From NCBI GenBank assembly GCA_030272585.1, contig BSYQ01000006.1, positions 5,233,001-5,297,000 of the forward strand: 64,000 nucleotides of DNA, in the 5' to 3' direction. A program made the position numbers and the translations under genes. Below are positions 42,444-57,720 of this stretch, one piece after another (the first letter of the stretch is position 1; each line of letters begins with the position of its first letter). This DNA comes from Bryopsis sp. KO-2023 (taxonomy: Eukaryota > Chlorophyta > Ulvophyceae > Bryopsidales > Bryopsidaceae). The notes under the pieces are model-generated. The model did no database searches, was not told the DNA's origin, and saw only the letters and a program-made list of their open reading frames with translations.

Positions 42444-43409
42444 ATGGTGGTACATAATACAAGGATAGAGTTATTGCAACTAAACGACGATGCGTCGTTT
42501 GCAGGGGCGATAGGTAGGCTTATCGCGGACCCTTTTCTGACAGCCACGGGGAAGAAACTGTTGGGGAGTCTTTGCAACCGGAAGCGTCACGAAACGGTGC
42601 AGTTCTACGCCACTGCCAACTTCGATACCATAGCCCAGGTCGAGATCAGCCCGAAATGGATAGCTCTGAACTTGTGTACGTACCCCAACACGGGCATGAG
42701 ATACAGACAGGCTGTCGACGCACTCGTCGAACATCTGGGTGGACCAGCGAGTTTGTTTCGTCAAGAGGAGCGGACTGTGGTACTGCCTGGGTTGTTGCTT
42801 GGAGATGGCCTCGAGTCAACCTGGAAAGAACTTGCAGCAAGATATGATTTCGACTGTCAGCAGATGGACTGTGTTGCTTACGATTTCGAAGAAGGACCCG
42901 AGGTAGAAATGGAAGAAGAAAGACAGCAGCACGCCATGATTCTGAATATGAACGGGCTGTACTTGGACAGCTTGAAGGAGAGCGACGCTCCCCTCGTTGA
43001 CAAGTGCTGGCCGTTTGGCAAAAACGGAAAGGGCGCGTTCGTCCGGAATTTAGTTGAAAACTTTCCTAGCACGTGCGCTCGAAGGAGGGATACCCACGAG
43101 CCGGTCGCGTGGTGTTTGCAATATTGGTACGGGTCCTTGGGAAACTTGTATGTTACCACACCCTGGCGCCGCAAGGGCTTGGGGTCCGTGCTGGCGAAAG
43201 CACAAGCCGAGAATATAGTAAGGTCGACAGGGAATGACAAACTGGCGCGGCACTGGGTTCATGCATGGGTTGTGGCTAAGAACGTTGGCGGTCAGCAGAT
43301 GTTTGATGGCTTGGCGTCGTTCAAACAAAGACATGACAGAATTTGTTATTTTAGAATGGAAAGCAAACGCAGGAAAAGTCAAGACACGGTTATTGGGGCT
43401 GGCTTGTGA
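42444..43409 (+). CDS. GNAT acyltransferase, GLYAT-like, single exon
   Basis: Intronless, about 321 residues from ATG 42,444 (MVVHNTRIELLQLNDD). An in-frame upstream ATG at 42,405 would add 13 residues. The N-terminal half resembles the GLYAT N-domain. The C-terminal half is a GNAT fold: EPVAWCLQYWYGSLGNLYV, then the acyl-CoA-binding motif PWRRKGLGSVLAKAQ (R/QxxGxG/A), then AWVVAKNVGGQQMFDGL. GLYAT-type enzymes transfer acyl groups from acyl-CoA to amino groups such as glycine; the substrate here is unknown. The single exon is notable among intron-rich neighbours. It sits immediately beside the KDZ element's right TIR. Confidence 0.8.
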   Translation: MVVHNTRIELLQLNDDASFAGAIGRLIADPFLTATGKKLLGSLCNRKRHETVQFYATANFDTIAQVEISPKWIALNLCTYPNTGMRYRQAVDALVEHLGGPASLFRQEERTVVLPGLLLGDGLESTWKELAARYDFDCQQMDCVAYDFEEGPEVEMEEERQQHAMILNMNGLYLDSLKESDAPLVDKCWPFGKNGKGAFVRNLVENFPSTCARRRDTHEPVAWCLQYWYGSLGNLYVTTPWRRKGLGSVLAKAQAENIVRSTGNDKLARHWVHAWVVAKNVGGQQMFDGLASFKQRHDRICYFRMESKRRKSQDTVIGAGL

Positions 43410-44493
43410 AGGACTCCGCTCAAGCGGGGTTAATCTTCCTGGGAAATTTCATTGAAATTTGATTGATTGTTTGCACCATAGACAGACGTGCCACCAACAT
43501 GAGTATCCAATTCTCGGTGGCTCAGATTGATTGTGTTTTTTTCTCATGAAAACAGATCAGGGAGTGGGACTCCATTTTGGAACTGGAGTGGCACTTTAAA
43601 TCTGTAGGTAATGGTTGGCAGTGCATTTTCTGCTGTGTGCAGGAGCTTCTGGTGGCCTTTTTTTTGTCACTTATGTATGATTGGGATGGTATCTCTTAAA
43701 TGAATGGACCTTGTAAAAGGAGGGTAATATATTTGGGTGGGAGATGTGGCAGGAAGGAAAAAGTGCTTTGACCGAAGTTGGCTGGGGTTTCCAGTTCCAG
43801 AAATGGTTGACTTTTGTATTTATGACGAGAAAGAAAAACCAGGACCTTTGACAACTGAAAGCTATTTATTGTTTGTTTTCTGTGCTGTTGTAGATCGATT
43901 GGTTGTTTATTCGAAGTCCAAAAAAAAATGAAACTCATGCAGTTTCCAGTTTCCAGACGAAATTCCAAAATTTTGTTTGGAAACTGCAGGAGTTTTCAAA
44001 GATAGAAACTATTGTGGCAGAGGAATCACAATAGGAATCTCACACGACGCAGCCAAACCGTCAAAACGAATACTGTGAACTGTGAACTATTGTGTGTGCC
44101 AGAACGAACGTGTAAAACAACACACGCACAAACTAGCCAGGACGTCCGTTCGTTTGAGGGAACAAAAACGAACAAATTCTATGCGAGATGTTTCTTGTAG
44201 GGCGCGTATCGCACAAACAGAGCAATGTTTAGTTGCAATATTGTGAAGTCCTGAGGGGGGGGGGCAAAGAACCTGTAGTGAGGGGCGTCTGAACTTTGTT
44301 TTTTTCCAGCGGATAACGTTTTTCCAAAAGATTTTGATCTGATGCGAATGAATTATGAATGAATCCCAACATAAGGGGGGAGGTCGAGGTGGTAGTGAAG
44401 AGAAACTCGTCTTTTTTAAAGAAAGTTTGGTTTGCAACGAAAAAGACCCATTCGTTTATTTGCTTGATACGGGGGTGGTAATGCATCCTTGGA
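43410..44493. other. Intergenic, no gene recognised
   Basis: A G-run occurs near 44,257-44,265. No supported exon. Confidence 0.4.
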
Positions 44494-44840
44494 CTATTCT
44501 TGATAGATGATTGATTGACAGGAAACATCCCCATCGAATGCAATTGATCTCGGTTTTACTTTCAGTTCGTATGCCTTCATCGCAACATGTGCAATAATGG
44601 AGCTGTGTTCAGTAAAGAAAGCCATCTGCCTATCCCCTGTATAAACCTCATCCAGGTCAACTTTCGTTACACCCAAGCACCACAAAAATTTGCCACCGGG
44701 CTGAGCCTCCGCCCTGACTGACTCATCCACATGGGAAAAGTGCACCCAAAAATTAATGGATAAATTCAAATGAATGATGGATGGCATAAAGTGTGGACCG
44801 ATGCTGATTCTGAATTGGCTTGGGCTCAGCCACACTTGAA
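44494..44840 (-). CDS. Hypothetical exon, unknown
   Basis: A minus-strand open stretch of about 113 codons opens after a TTTTTCAAG-type acceptor (about 44,841): VWLSPSQFRISIGPHFMPS, then FWVHFSHVDESVRAEAQPGG and GVTKVDLDEVYTGDRQMAFF. The stop is at 44,494. Composition looks coding, but I recognise no family. Upstream sequence is only the MYST 3' end, so it may be a very short gene or an alternative 3' exon. Confidence 0.3.
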
Positions 44841-45026
44841 AAAGGAAAAAAAAAACATAGTCTTTTACATCATCACAATTGACAAAAAAAATCATCCCAC
44901 TGTACAATTAAAGATTGTGTGAGAGTCTGCCACCAAGACGACAACTTTTCTGTTTCTTCCCTCCACATCCCAGAATAAACTATAAACCCCCTCTATTCCT
45001 CGAACCCCCTTTTCGATATCCCCTAT

Positions 45027-48947
<3,921 letters not shown>

Positions 48948-49302
48948 TTTTCCCCTGGGTGGTTCTTGGACAATAACGCGCCCTAGCCAATCGATAGTTG
49001 CTGGGCGCCTCCTGTGTCTGCTGGCTGCTTGTGCTTTCTTGCGGCTGCTGGAGAATTGGCGTGTCTCACCTCGGCCAGCGCAACGACGGTTTGAGTGTTG
49101 AGGGAATCCGTCCCACGAGAGTTACAGGGACGAGCGTTACAGATGCGTTGTCACCTCGTCAGACATAGAGCACCAACAGCAACGCACGATGTCTTGCGCT
49201 TTCAAAACAGGTAGTGCAGAGAAGCGGGGACTTGACGACGGCATTCCTTTCGTTTTGACGTCTTTTTGATCCTTGTTCCTTTTTTCGCTGTATCGCTTTA
49301 GG

Positions 49303-52300
49303 ATGGGCAAACTGAAAGATATTCTCGACCATCCCGACGAGTTCATGCCTATGGTTCGAATGTATTTCGAGCACAGGAAGGCCACTCGTTTGCCTTCCGA
49401 CCGAGGCCTCGCTTTTTGCTACGAAATCCTGAACTCGGTTTCCAGGAGCTTTTCCGTCGTCATCCAGCAGCTGCCCAGTTCCCTTCGAGATGCCGTGTGC
49501 GTGTTTTATCTGGTGCTGAGGGGGTTGGACACCGTGGAAGACGATATGGGAATTCCTTTGGAGGAGAAACTTCCGCTGCTCAAGAGTTTTCACGAAAAGA
49601 TCTACGACAGAGGTTTCACGCTGGACTACGGGACCGACCACTACAAAAGATTGTTGAATCAGTTCGGGACGGTTTCGGACGTGTTTCTGGGGCTGGAAGA
49701 TACTTTCAAGGTGTGACTGGTTGGAAATTAAAACCTGCTGGGTTTTTTTTCCCTTTCAATTTGTAAACGATGGATGGAGAATTGCATCCATGGAATAATA
49801 CCTCCATATGCATGCATATCATATTTGAAAAAGGAAAAAAAACAAAACAGAAACGAGGGGAAATGTAGCCAGAATCGATCGAGCCCCACTACCCCATGCA
49901 TCCCAGATTTTTTTTTTTAAGTGGTCCGATCCGTTTCGTTGTTGGTTCTCCTCGAAATGCGTTGAGGCGCAGCATTTATATTTAATAACTAAGGGGTGAA
50001 GCACTGTTCCGGTACGGGCCATGAAAATGGTACCAAATCGTTGCAAACTAAGAATACTTAAGTTTTGAAGTAAATAGTGAGACTATGGGAAAATATAAAA
50101 TTTATTGAATTCGGGCTTCTCCCTGTTGGATGTGTATTATTTTCCTGGAGATTATCTGAAAAAGCGAAAACTTGAATGAAGATTTTGATGAAAGTGAAAT
50201 TGGGCCAATTCTCTATACAGTTTAAGTTCCAGCCAATGAGGAGTTTTCTTTTAGTGCTATATTAATTCAAGCCCGGTTGTTCTGGGAATATATTTCATGA
50301 AAATATTATGGAAAAATCCTGCGATTTCCCACAGGAATTTAAAATAAAAACCTGTCAGAACTCGAACATTAGAGTAGTCAAACCGAAAAAACAAGAGATA
50401 AAAAAAAATAAAAACCTCATTAAACCCCCCAATGGAAACGCTCCTTGCAGAGAAGAAGAACAGTGGAAAGCGATGATTCTCTTTACCAAATTATATCTAC
50501 ATATGTATTTTTTTTTCCGGTAAACTTTCTCATTTCTCACCTCATCATCAATTGAAAAAACAAGCAAATCGAAGGTCATTTTCTGATTGGAAAGGTCGTA
50601 TATTTTCTTATTGCAGGACACCATCGCAGACATTTGTAAGCGTATGGGCTACGGAATGGCAGAATTCATCGAAAAAGAGGTGGTTACCGTCGAAGATTTC
50701 GACCTTTACTGTCATTACGTCGCAGGGCTGGTGGGGGTGGGGCTATCCAAGCTGTTCGCCGGCTCCGGCCTGGAAAACCAGGAATTCCAATCTCTGGAAT
50801 CCTTGTCAAACGAAATGGGGTTATTTCTCCAGAAAACCAACATCATTCGAGACTACTTGGAAGACATAGAGGAGGAGCCGGCGCCCCGAATGTTTTGGCC
50901 GAGGGATGTGTGGGGGCTGTACGGAAAAGAGCTGGAGGATTTCAAAGCGCCGGAAAACCGGGAGGGGGCGATCAAGTGTTTGAACCATTTGATCACGGAT
51001 GCATTGAGACATGTCCCTTCATGTTTCGAATACATGGGCAAACTGAAGGACCCGATGATTTATAGGTTTTGCGCCATACCTCAGGTGGGTCTGTCTGTCT
51101 GTCGTCTTGATAAATGGTTTTGGGAAAAGCCGTTGCGAGGATGTGTGTGAAATGTTTGGGAAGATTTGGCAATCAGCAATGGGGTGGAGTCATAGTTTTA
51201 TAGCAGGGATGAGATCGGGTGGCTGTTATCGTGTTTTTTTTCGTCCAGGGACCTGGCTCCAGTATTTTATTAACAGAATCACAAAAATACAGAAATGGCA
51301 CGCCATTCCCTTTCTCGTGCAAGGTGACCCTCCGTGGGATGCCATCAAGGACACGGACCTCCTGGAGTGATGGGTGTATTCTTGGCACAGTTGACTAATT
51401 TTCTGCTTGGGTGCAGGTGATGGCGGTGGGGACGCTGGCTCTTTGCTACAACAACGGCAAAGTCTTCGAAGGGGTGGTCAAAATGCGACGAGGAGAAACT
51501 TGCGTTGTTTTTGATCGGTGAGAACCCCAGAAATGCTGCTATACCTAGAATTTATAAGTATTTTTGGGGTGGGGGAGGTTACCAGATGTCTGCCCCGGTG
51601 TGATGCTGGTGAACATTGAAGCGTTCGAGAGGTCCCCAACGGAACCCAGCCATCATTTTTTTTTTGACTAGGGTCGAATGCTAACTTTTCCCTTACAAAG
51701 CTCCAGTTACATATCTGGCTCCCAGTTTATTTCATTACTTTTAATTACTATTACTTTTTTTTTATTATTTTTTTTATTTTTTTTGGGGGGGGGTGTATAA
51801 AAAAAAAAGCCAAAGAAAACAAGAAAGTCGGCAATGAAAGCCAGCTTGGAGGCACACCTTGACCGAAATCATCCAATCCTTTTCCGAAAAAAAAGATCCG
51901 TTGTGCTCCGACCCTGACCATCGATTGCACAATCCTCACAGGTTGCAATCGTTCGAAGAGCTGTACAAACTCTTCCATCATCATGTCGGGATCATCGGGG
52001 CGAAATGCCAAGGCATCCCCACAGGGAAGGACCCCAACATCAAAAACACCCTTCAAATCGTGGAACAGATAGAAGACCTCTGCGTCGACAATCTGAAACG
52101 CCTGGACGTGAAAACCGACACCCTTGGCAAAACCCCCGTGGAGAACAAGCCGATCGAATGGTGGGTGAGGGCTCTGGTGCTGTTTTTCACTTTGGGGTAT
52201 GTTGCATACGCTTTCGGAGTTGGCGATGTTCGAGAAAGCTTGGGTGTGAAACCAAATGCAGGCAATTGGATGGTGGATTCGATACAGCGGGTTTTCGCGT

Positions 52301-52356
52301 TGCTGTTGCTGTTGGTGGGAGGGGTGTGGGTGGGGTTGCTGGGGAAAAGGGTTTGA
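49303..52356 (+). CDS. SQS: Squalene synthase (farnesyl-diphosphate farnesyltransferase)
   Basis: Four exons: 49,303-49,710, 50,617-51,084, 51,417-51,517, and 51,852-52,356, phase-consistent, about 494 residues. It condenses two farnesyl diphosphates to squalene with NADPH, the first committed sterol step, on the ER membrane. Signatures: [14 protein letters not shown] and [13 protein letters not shown] (first Asp-rich Mg site DTVED), [17 protein letters not shown], and [17 protein letters not shown] (second site, DYLED). RMFWPRDVW matches the conserved FWP region. The C-terminus has two hydrophobic spans ([19 protein letters not shown] and [16 protein letters not shown]); one anchor is usual. 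GCTTTAG just before the ATG suggests a 5'-UTR intron. It is divergent to the MYST gene, with about 350 bp between start codons. Confidence 0.95.
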
Positions 52357-53195
52357 CAAGAGTGTGGGTGTGGGTGTGGGTGTGGGTGTGCCCTTCCATC
52401 CTTATTGATTTTTGCATTGCGTGAAGAACTGGAGCAGTTTGTGGGAAAGGATATTATTATTATTAGTCATTGGTGATTTGACGACTGATTTATTAATGAG
52501 GATGATTCAAATTTTTGGTGGCTCATTTAGAGGGGAGGGGAAAGGAGATGACCATATTATTATGAGGTAAACTCAAAAGGGGATGAAAAATATAACTGGT
52601 AGGCTTTTTTATGTTGCTTTGTTTTCGAGTGGTGGCTGGCTGGCGTTTGGCATTTCACCTCAAAAATGATGGAGCATCTTGTTCTTCTTCATGGAGGGCA
52701 TTTTTCTTTTTTTTTTTTTGGGGGGGGGAGGATTCTGACGCGGTTTTTTCTAGTCTGCATTGCCTGAGGTGGGACGAAAAGCACATTACACTACCAAAAA
52801 AAGAGTGAGAAAAATGGGAGAAAGGGTTAGCAGCAGTTCGAAAGGAAAGAATTTTTTCTTCTTTTGGTTTTACTTCAACAAAATTCCTGAGAAGATTTGA
52901 TTAGTTACCATCCATGGGATGGTTAGATTTGGTTTTTTAATTGATAATTATTTTTAATGTTCAGTGGAGGCTGTGAGGTCGTCTTGTTTATCTTTCTTCT
53001 GAAATATTCCTTTCACCGGTTTGGAAGTGCGATGCTGAGTTGCTTCAAAGTTTCGATTTTCCATGTCATTTTTGGGTTTGCATATTTTTTTCAGTCACCA
53101 TGCTTGTTGGATTCTTTGTAATCATTCTCAGTTCTCGAACCCTTGCCAGTTCGATTTAATTTGTATTTTTTTTTTGTCCAAATACATTATTACCA
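52357..53195. other. Intergenic with (GTGTGG)n tract
   Basis: A GTGTGG hexamer run directly follows the squalene synthase stop (about 52,360-52,391). The rest is T-rich; no gene recognised. Confidence 0.5.
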
Positions 53196-53204
53196 CATCG
53201 AGGA

Positions 53205-53400
53205 TGCCTCAAGTATGGCAGGGGGTCCTCGAGCAGCTCCGAAAACTCACACATCAGCCAGGATGGGTCAATCACAGTCAATCCCGACATGTAAGGCCTC
53301 TTCTCGGTTCGCAAAACTTCGGTGTAAACGACATGCATGAAAGCCAGACATTTGAAAGTGCTTGTAAGCAACTCAGTCAACCACAGCCAAACATCTCCAA
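53205..53400 (-). pseudogene. Fragment of DEAH-box RNA helicase C-terminus
   Basis: The minus strand encodes VYTEVLRTEKRPYMSGLTVI and DPSWLMCEFSELLEDPLPYL, resembling the C-terminal OB-fold end of DEAH helicases (x-TEVxxTxxxYMxxxTxIxPxWL). The rest of a helicase is absent in the neighbourhood. The flanking part 53,325-53,465 recurs inverted at 6,049-6,180, so this is a duplicated shard. Confidence 0.4.
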
Positions 53401-54048
53401 TTGACCTTTCTCTGCATAGCGCTGGTCGTTCCTTTTCCCATCATCCAAATCCCCCATAGAGTAACGAAGGGACATCCCTATGTCTTACTTTCATTTTGTG
53501 CACCACCAGACTTGCAGTGTTGGCAGTGCTATATCAATATTGGAGTCTTGCAGCAGTTTTGGCAATAATATTTATTATGATTGCAACCAGCCAGTTTACC
53601 TCAAGTGGATTTTTCAAGAAAAGAAGCTGTTGCTTCCAAGTGGAGGGTAAAGATGTAGAAGTCTCCCTGCACACAACCCATCATTTCAGTCTGCCTGCAA
53701 GGCATGAATTTCTCATCCTCTTCAACACAAACACATGCATGGTAGATAAAACAGGGGCTGATATTTGGTGTCTACTGGGACTTCACCTCTGCTGGCACAG
53801 GGCAGCCTACTCCATCAGCAAAAAAAAAAGTGGTGCCCTTGACTGACATTTGCCATGGATATGGTGCTAAAATAGGTTGGGCATGTGATCCCATTAAATC
53901 GAGCCACAGCGCTTGCCCCCTGTTGATTATTTTACCAAGTTGGAAGACTTGATGTCACTGAAAAGCAAAGAAATATGGGAGAGGTTGCAACAACTTACTT
54001 TATCAGGCTCCTCGCTACCCTTCATTTATCTTCCCCCACTACCAACAT

Positions 54049-54098
54049 GTAAGGCATGGGGGTATCGAACCCCCTTGGTGTCCAAACACACATGCCTT
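54049..54098 (-). ncRNA. mascRNA-like tRNA-like structure at MPVS-B 3' end
   Basis: Identical to the copy-A element: acceptor AAGGCAU/AUGCCUU, T stem GGGGG/CCCCC, T loop UUCGAUA. The 81-nt interval 54,046-54,126 equals 13,065-13,145 with no change, whereas sequence beyond CATGT diverges. Confidence 0.7.
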
Positions 54099-54145
54099 TT
54101 TCTTTTTTTACCAGAAAGAAACCCATAAAGGGAAAAAAAAACTGA
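54097..54145 (-). promoter_or_regulatory. Candidate triple-helix ENE in MPVS-B 3' UTR
   Basis: Same plan as copy A with tolerated changes: lower stem UCAG with CUGG (C-G replaced by U.G), U9 instead of U8, and hairpin loop UUUAU instead of UUCAU. The second U strand (UUUCUUU) and the A-rich tract are unchanged. The differences fall where the model predicts freedom. Confidence 0.65.
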
Positions 54146-54159
54146 CCCCTCCTCCCCCC

Positions 54160-55813
54160 CTAGGAGGCCATGAGCAGCTTCATGGCGCGGCGGAGGCGGA
54201 TCTTGTCCGGCGAAAAGGACATCCCACTATCATCACTGTCATCTTGTGGAGGGGGGGGAGGAGGGGACTTCCTCCGGGTCTTGGTAGAGGTCTTGGACTT
54301 CGCGGAGAGTTTCATGAGGGCCTGGGTTCGTTGTTGGCCTGATAAAAAAAAAAAAAAAAAAAGGTCAGAATCCCAGTGAGAATTATTGTGTTGACATTGT
54401 TGCTGATTCTAAATTCTGAAATGAATATCGTAACCTATATGCATGTCCCTATGATTTCCAAATGGTGGGGCCAGCAGTCCAACTGAATCAAGTGAAACAT
54501 CCAGGGATACACGATCAGCCTTACGTCGAGACCGCGAAGGACTTGGCGTGGAGGGGGCTGGAGGTGAGCTTGGAGCAGCTGGGAGTGGTGTGGTTGGGGA
54601 TGGTTTGGCATCAGCTGCAGATAGAAACATAGATTTCATTGATGAACAACATTAAGCAAATTTGAACACACAACAAAGCATTTCCTGATTTTCTGCCATC
54701 CATGTTGGATGCATCAGGTGTGGATAAGAACTGTACCATGGACAGGGTGTGGAGCTTGGGGCGCTGTGCGGATGGGGGGTGGTGAGGCAGCAGGGCCAGC
54801 AGTGGATGGTGGGGGATTTGCCTTGGGGGGAGGGATTTCTGGTGTAGGGGAAGGCGGCGAGATCACGGGAGATATCGGTGGAGCTGGAAAATAAATCAAT
54901 CAGACTCAGTTCAATTATAATTCTGAAAATAAATCTGCATGCATGCACACCTCACATGAGACGAGAGTGCGACTGTTTTTCAAGCATCTTCTCAAAGTTA
55001 CTGCACATTAGATTTAATGAACCCACCAGTTGGAGATGGGCTGTCGGAGGTCGTTGCAGGTGCTGGTGCAGGTGCTGGTGCTGGTCCCAACATGGGGACA
55101 TGTGGGGGTGATGGTGCTGGTGCAGGTGTGGGTGTCCATGTGGCTGCAGGGGCAGGTGGGGGTGCCATGGTCGGTGGGGGTCCCCATGTGGGCGGCAGTG
55201 TGGGCGGCGGTGTGGGCGGCAGTGTGGGTGCAAGCATCGAGGGGGCAGATCGGGCTTTGCCAGAAAGAAAAACGAAGTCAGTTCCATTGCATCTATCGCT
55301 CGATCGAGGACGAGTGGCAGGAACACTCACTCGCTTGATCCAGGAAGTGTAGAACGAAGACAAGGACGGGAGGAACCTAATGACTGACTCACCCTTTTTT
55401 TTCTTGCAGGGGGGGCATTGCATCTCGACGTCGGGCATGAGGCCCAGGTAGCGCGTGACGGCGACGTTCAAGTACTGGGACTTGAGGCGACTGGAGTAGA
55501 TTTTCATGGGCTTGGAGAGGGGAGCGAGGATTTTTCTGGGAGTTCTTCGGCACCTTGTCTGGAAGTATGATTTATCCTGTCTGGTATAACCTGGAATTTA
55601 ACAGCCAGAAAATAAATTGATGCCATTTCCACAAATAGGATGAATTATACTTTGCTCACGACGAGAAAGCGACACAACTGAGCAAGCAACACAACGTGAC
55701 ACAAAAAGCACAACTTGGAAAAAGCAAGAATATAATTCACACTCACTGGGCCATCCGTCCCCAGTAATACAAGAGAAAGATAAGGCGGCTAATCTCTTCT
55801 TGGAGACTGGCAT
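54160..55813 (-). CDS. Small basic Pro/Ala-rich protein, copy B (MPVS-B)
   Basis: Paralogue of MPVS-A with the same exon plan. ATG 55,813 opens MPVSKKRLAALSFSCITGDG. Exon 2 (about 55,593-55,395) reads SYTRQDKSYFQTRCRRTPRK and KSQYLNVAVTRYLGLMPDVE. Pro-rich exons follow (about 55,345-55,025, 54,880-54,730, 54,615-54,525). The final exon (54,340-54,160) ends FSPDKIRLRRAMKLLMAS with a TAG stop. By eye the exon-2 basic domain is roughly two-thirds identical to copy A. No known domain. The 3' flank carries the conserved triplex/tRNA-like element. Confidence 0.65.
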
Positions 55814-56589
55814 GATTGCTGACTCGTGCAGGTTGCAAGGTGCAGGCTGTTGTAAGATCGAAAGTGCTTGCCCAGTTAGACTCTTGAGCGCGAGGGTTGT
55901 GATAGAGCACGGTGGGTTTTTATGCTGTGGAGCGATAGGTAGTGGATGACGCGGAGTGGCAGGACACAACCACATTTTTAACTGGGGATGTATTTCGACG
56001 TATTGCCTGTAAGTCGTGTTTGCTTGTAACACATTCGCAGCGCTTCTAGACGAGGCTCTTTGCTGCTCCCGCGAGGAGTTGTTTTCACGAAGGAGGGCGA
56101 ATCGACAAGTTCTCGAGAACACTGATCAACTACGAGTGACACACAGACACGGTTCCAGTGTAAGGAGCACGGCACGGAAGAAAACGAACGAGTTGTGTGT
56201 GTAAAGTGCTCTTTTTTTCCGCAGGTTTCACTTCTTGGGAGGGCTGTACGTGGACTGGCCTTTCCGAACCGCCGTAAGGAGCGGAAGGGGATGGTGTTGA
56301 TGTGTTCAGGAGTGTGCTCTGTGCGTGAGTTGTTTCGGGACGGAAGGATGAACAGTTGCGTTCGTGTGCGTTGCTGCCTCTTACGGTTTCAAAAAGGAAC
56401 AGGAGAGCGTTCCGACCCAGTTTTTTCTTTGAGCCATTTTCACAAAAAAGAAGAAACTCCAGCGAGTAAAGGGACAGAGCAGAATGGGGTGCTTGTGATG
56501 GAAAGGTAAGAACTGCTTGTAAAAGGTGTGTTGTTGACCGACAGTTCCTGGGCTTGCGTTTGGAGGGTTGTGGCTGTGTGAATGGCACT

Positions 56590-57720
56590 TCGAAATTTTT
56601 GATTGCTTCAGTCTATGGTACAAACACATCCATCTTCTGAGTTGAGGTTTATGTGATTCGTTCACAGGAATGCTGCCACAAGAAGGGGGAAGAAATGTGT
56701 CTGCAGCTTCTACTGGACTTTCCAAGATTTTATCTGTGCATTGGAGTCCCACAAGTGCTTACAAAACATCAAACTACCCAGTGAGTAGGATGCCACAAAA
56801 GGGGGGGCTGCAGAAAATCCTGAATTAAGAGTACACAATCAATGGCATATCAATTTCAGGAGCAAAAAGGTTTTGACATTTTTCTGCTGTTGCTTTTTTC
56901 TTCCAAAAGCATATCCTCCCTAGCCACCATCCAAAAATCCAGGCCAATGCTTCGTTGTGCTGAAACAAACTTTCAATTGTTTTTCTATTGCAAATATAAA
57001 AAAATAACCTAGAAATCCTTGTGGAAATGTTTCCCTTTTGATGTGGTTCACCACTGTTTCTAGATCTTGGGTTTCTGTCACACAGTATCCCTTGTGCGAT
57101 GTGTGAGGCACACCATTACAGCCCCGGTAGTTGAAAACCACCGATCTCCAGCCGTGATTTCTGGCAGCAGTGCACATCCACCTGCAATAGCCCTCCTGGC
57201 TCCCACCTTAGTTCAATTAGGAAAACATTTTGAGTGAAAGAAATATCACCACAGGCCCACTGATATGAAAAAAAGAAAGGGAGAAAGTTGGTTTGAGATT
57301 AGATTCCATATTCCAGAAGCTGCCAAGGGAGGATTCTGATATAAAATTATGAAATTAATATGTTACCACCCTCTCGCATAAAGTGCTTTTTTGGGTTAAA
57401 AAAATGAAACAAAGAATATACAATCGTTTTTGATTTTTAGAATTTCATCCTTTTTTGCAAATGTTACCTGCGAGTCCATGCAAGACCAACACGATTGGCG
57501 TTTCTGGTCCCCATTTACTTGAGTTTGCACTATCTTTGAACCAATCCAGACCCACAGTGCCACCCTCAGCAAATCTCAGCAATTCACGTTCATACAAATT
57601 CCCTCCAATACGGCGAATAACTACAGGGAAAAAAACCCACAAAATTAAAACTGGGATGACTCGATCACAGCTGCTGATTCTTTTTGTTTCTTCCAACGTC
57701 AATTATAAGCGATTCTGTTC
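56590..57720 (-). pseudogene. Truncated ABHD1/3-type hydrolase (copy B)
   Basis: Minus-strand exons VVIRRIGGNLYERELLRFAE with VLVLHGLA (about 57,622-57,470) and WMCTAARNHGWRSVVFNYRG (about 57,182-57,030) are preserved. The nucleophile exon is reduced to a fragment near 56,780, and the Asp and His exons are absent; the exon beginning HRLKQ breaks off into unrelated sequence (about 56,615). The N-terminal exons with PTPW are also missing. A non-functional relic of the gene intact at 16.2-19.0 kb. Confidence 0.75.

Larger units (their letters stand above)
53650..57720. repeat. Segmental duplication, copy B (pairs with 12,480-18,270)
   Basis: Contains MPVS-B and a truncated hydrolase in the same order and strand as copy A. 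Copy C (5.35-6.18 kb) matches both flanks but lacks the MPVS interval, joining CATAGAG directly to TTCCTGAGGTTGCG. Confidence 0.85.

Noticed and set aside
53496..53846. Plus-strand 116-codon open frame with hydrophobic start
   Set aside because: The homologous segment in copy A (12.48-12.64 kb) is interrupted and shifted, so the frame is not conserved.
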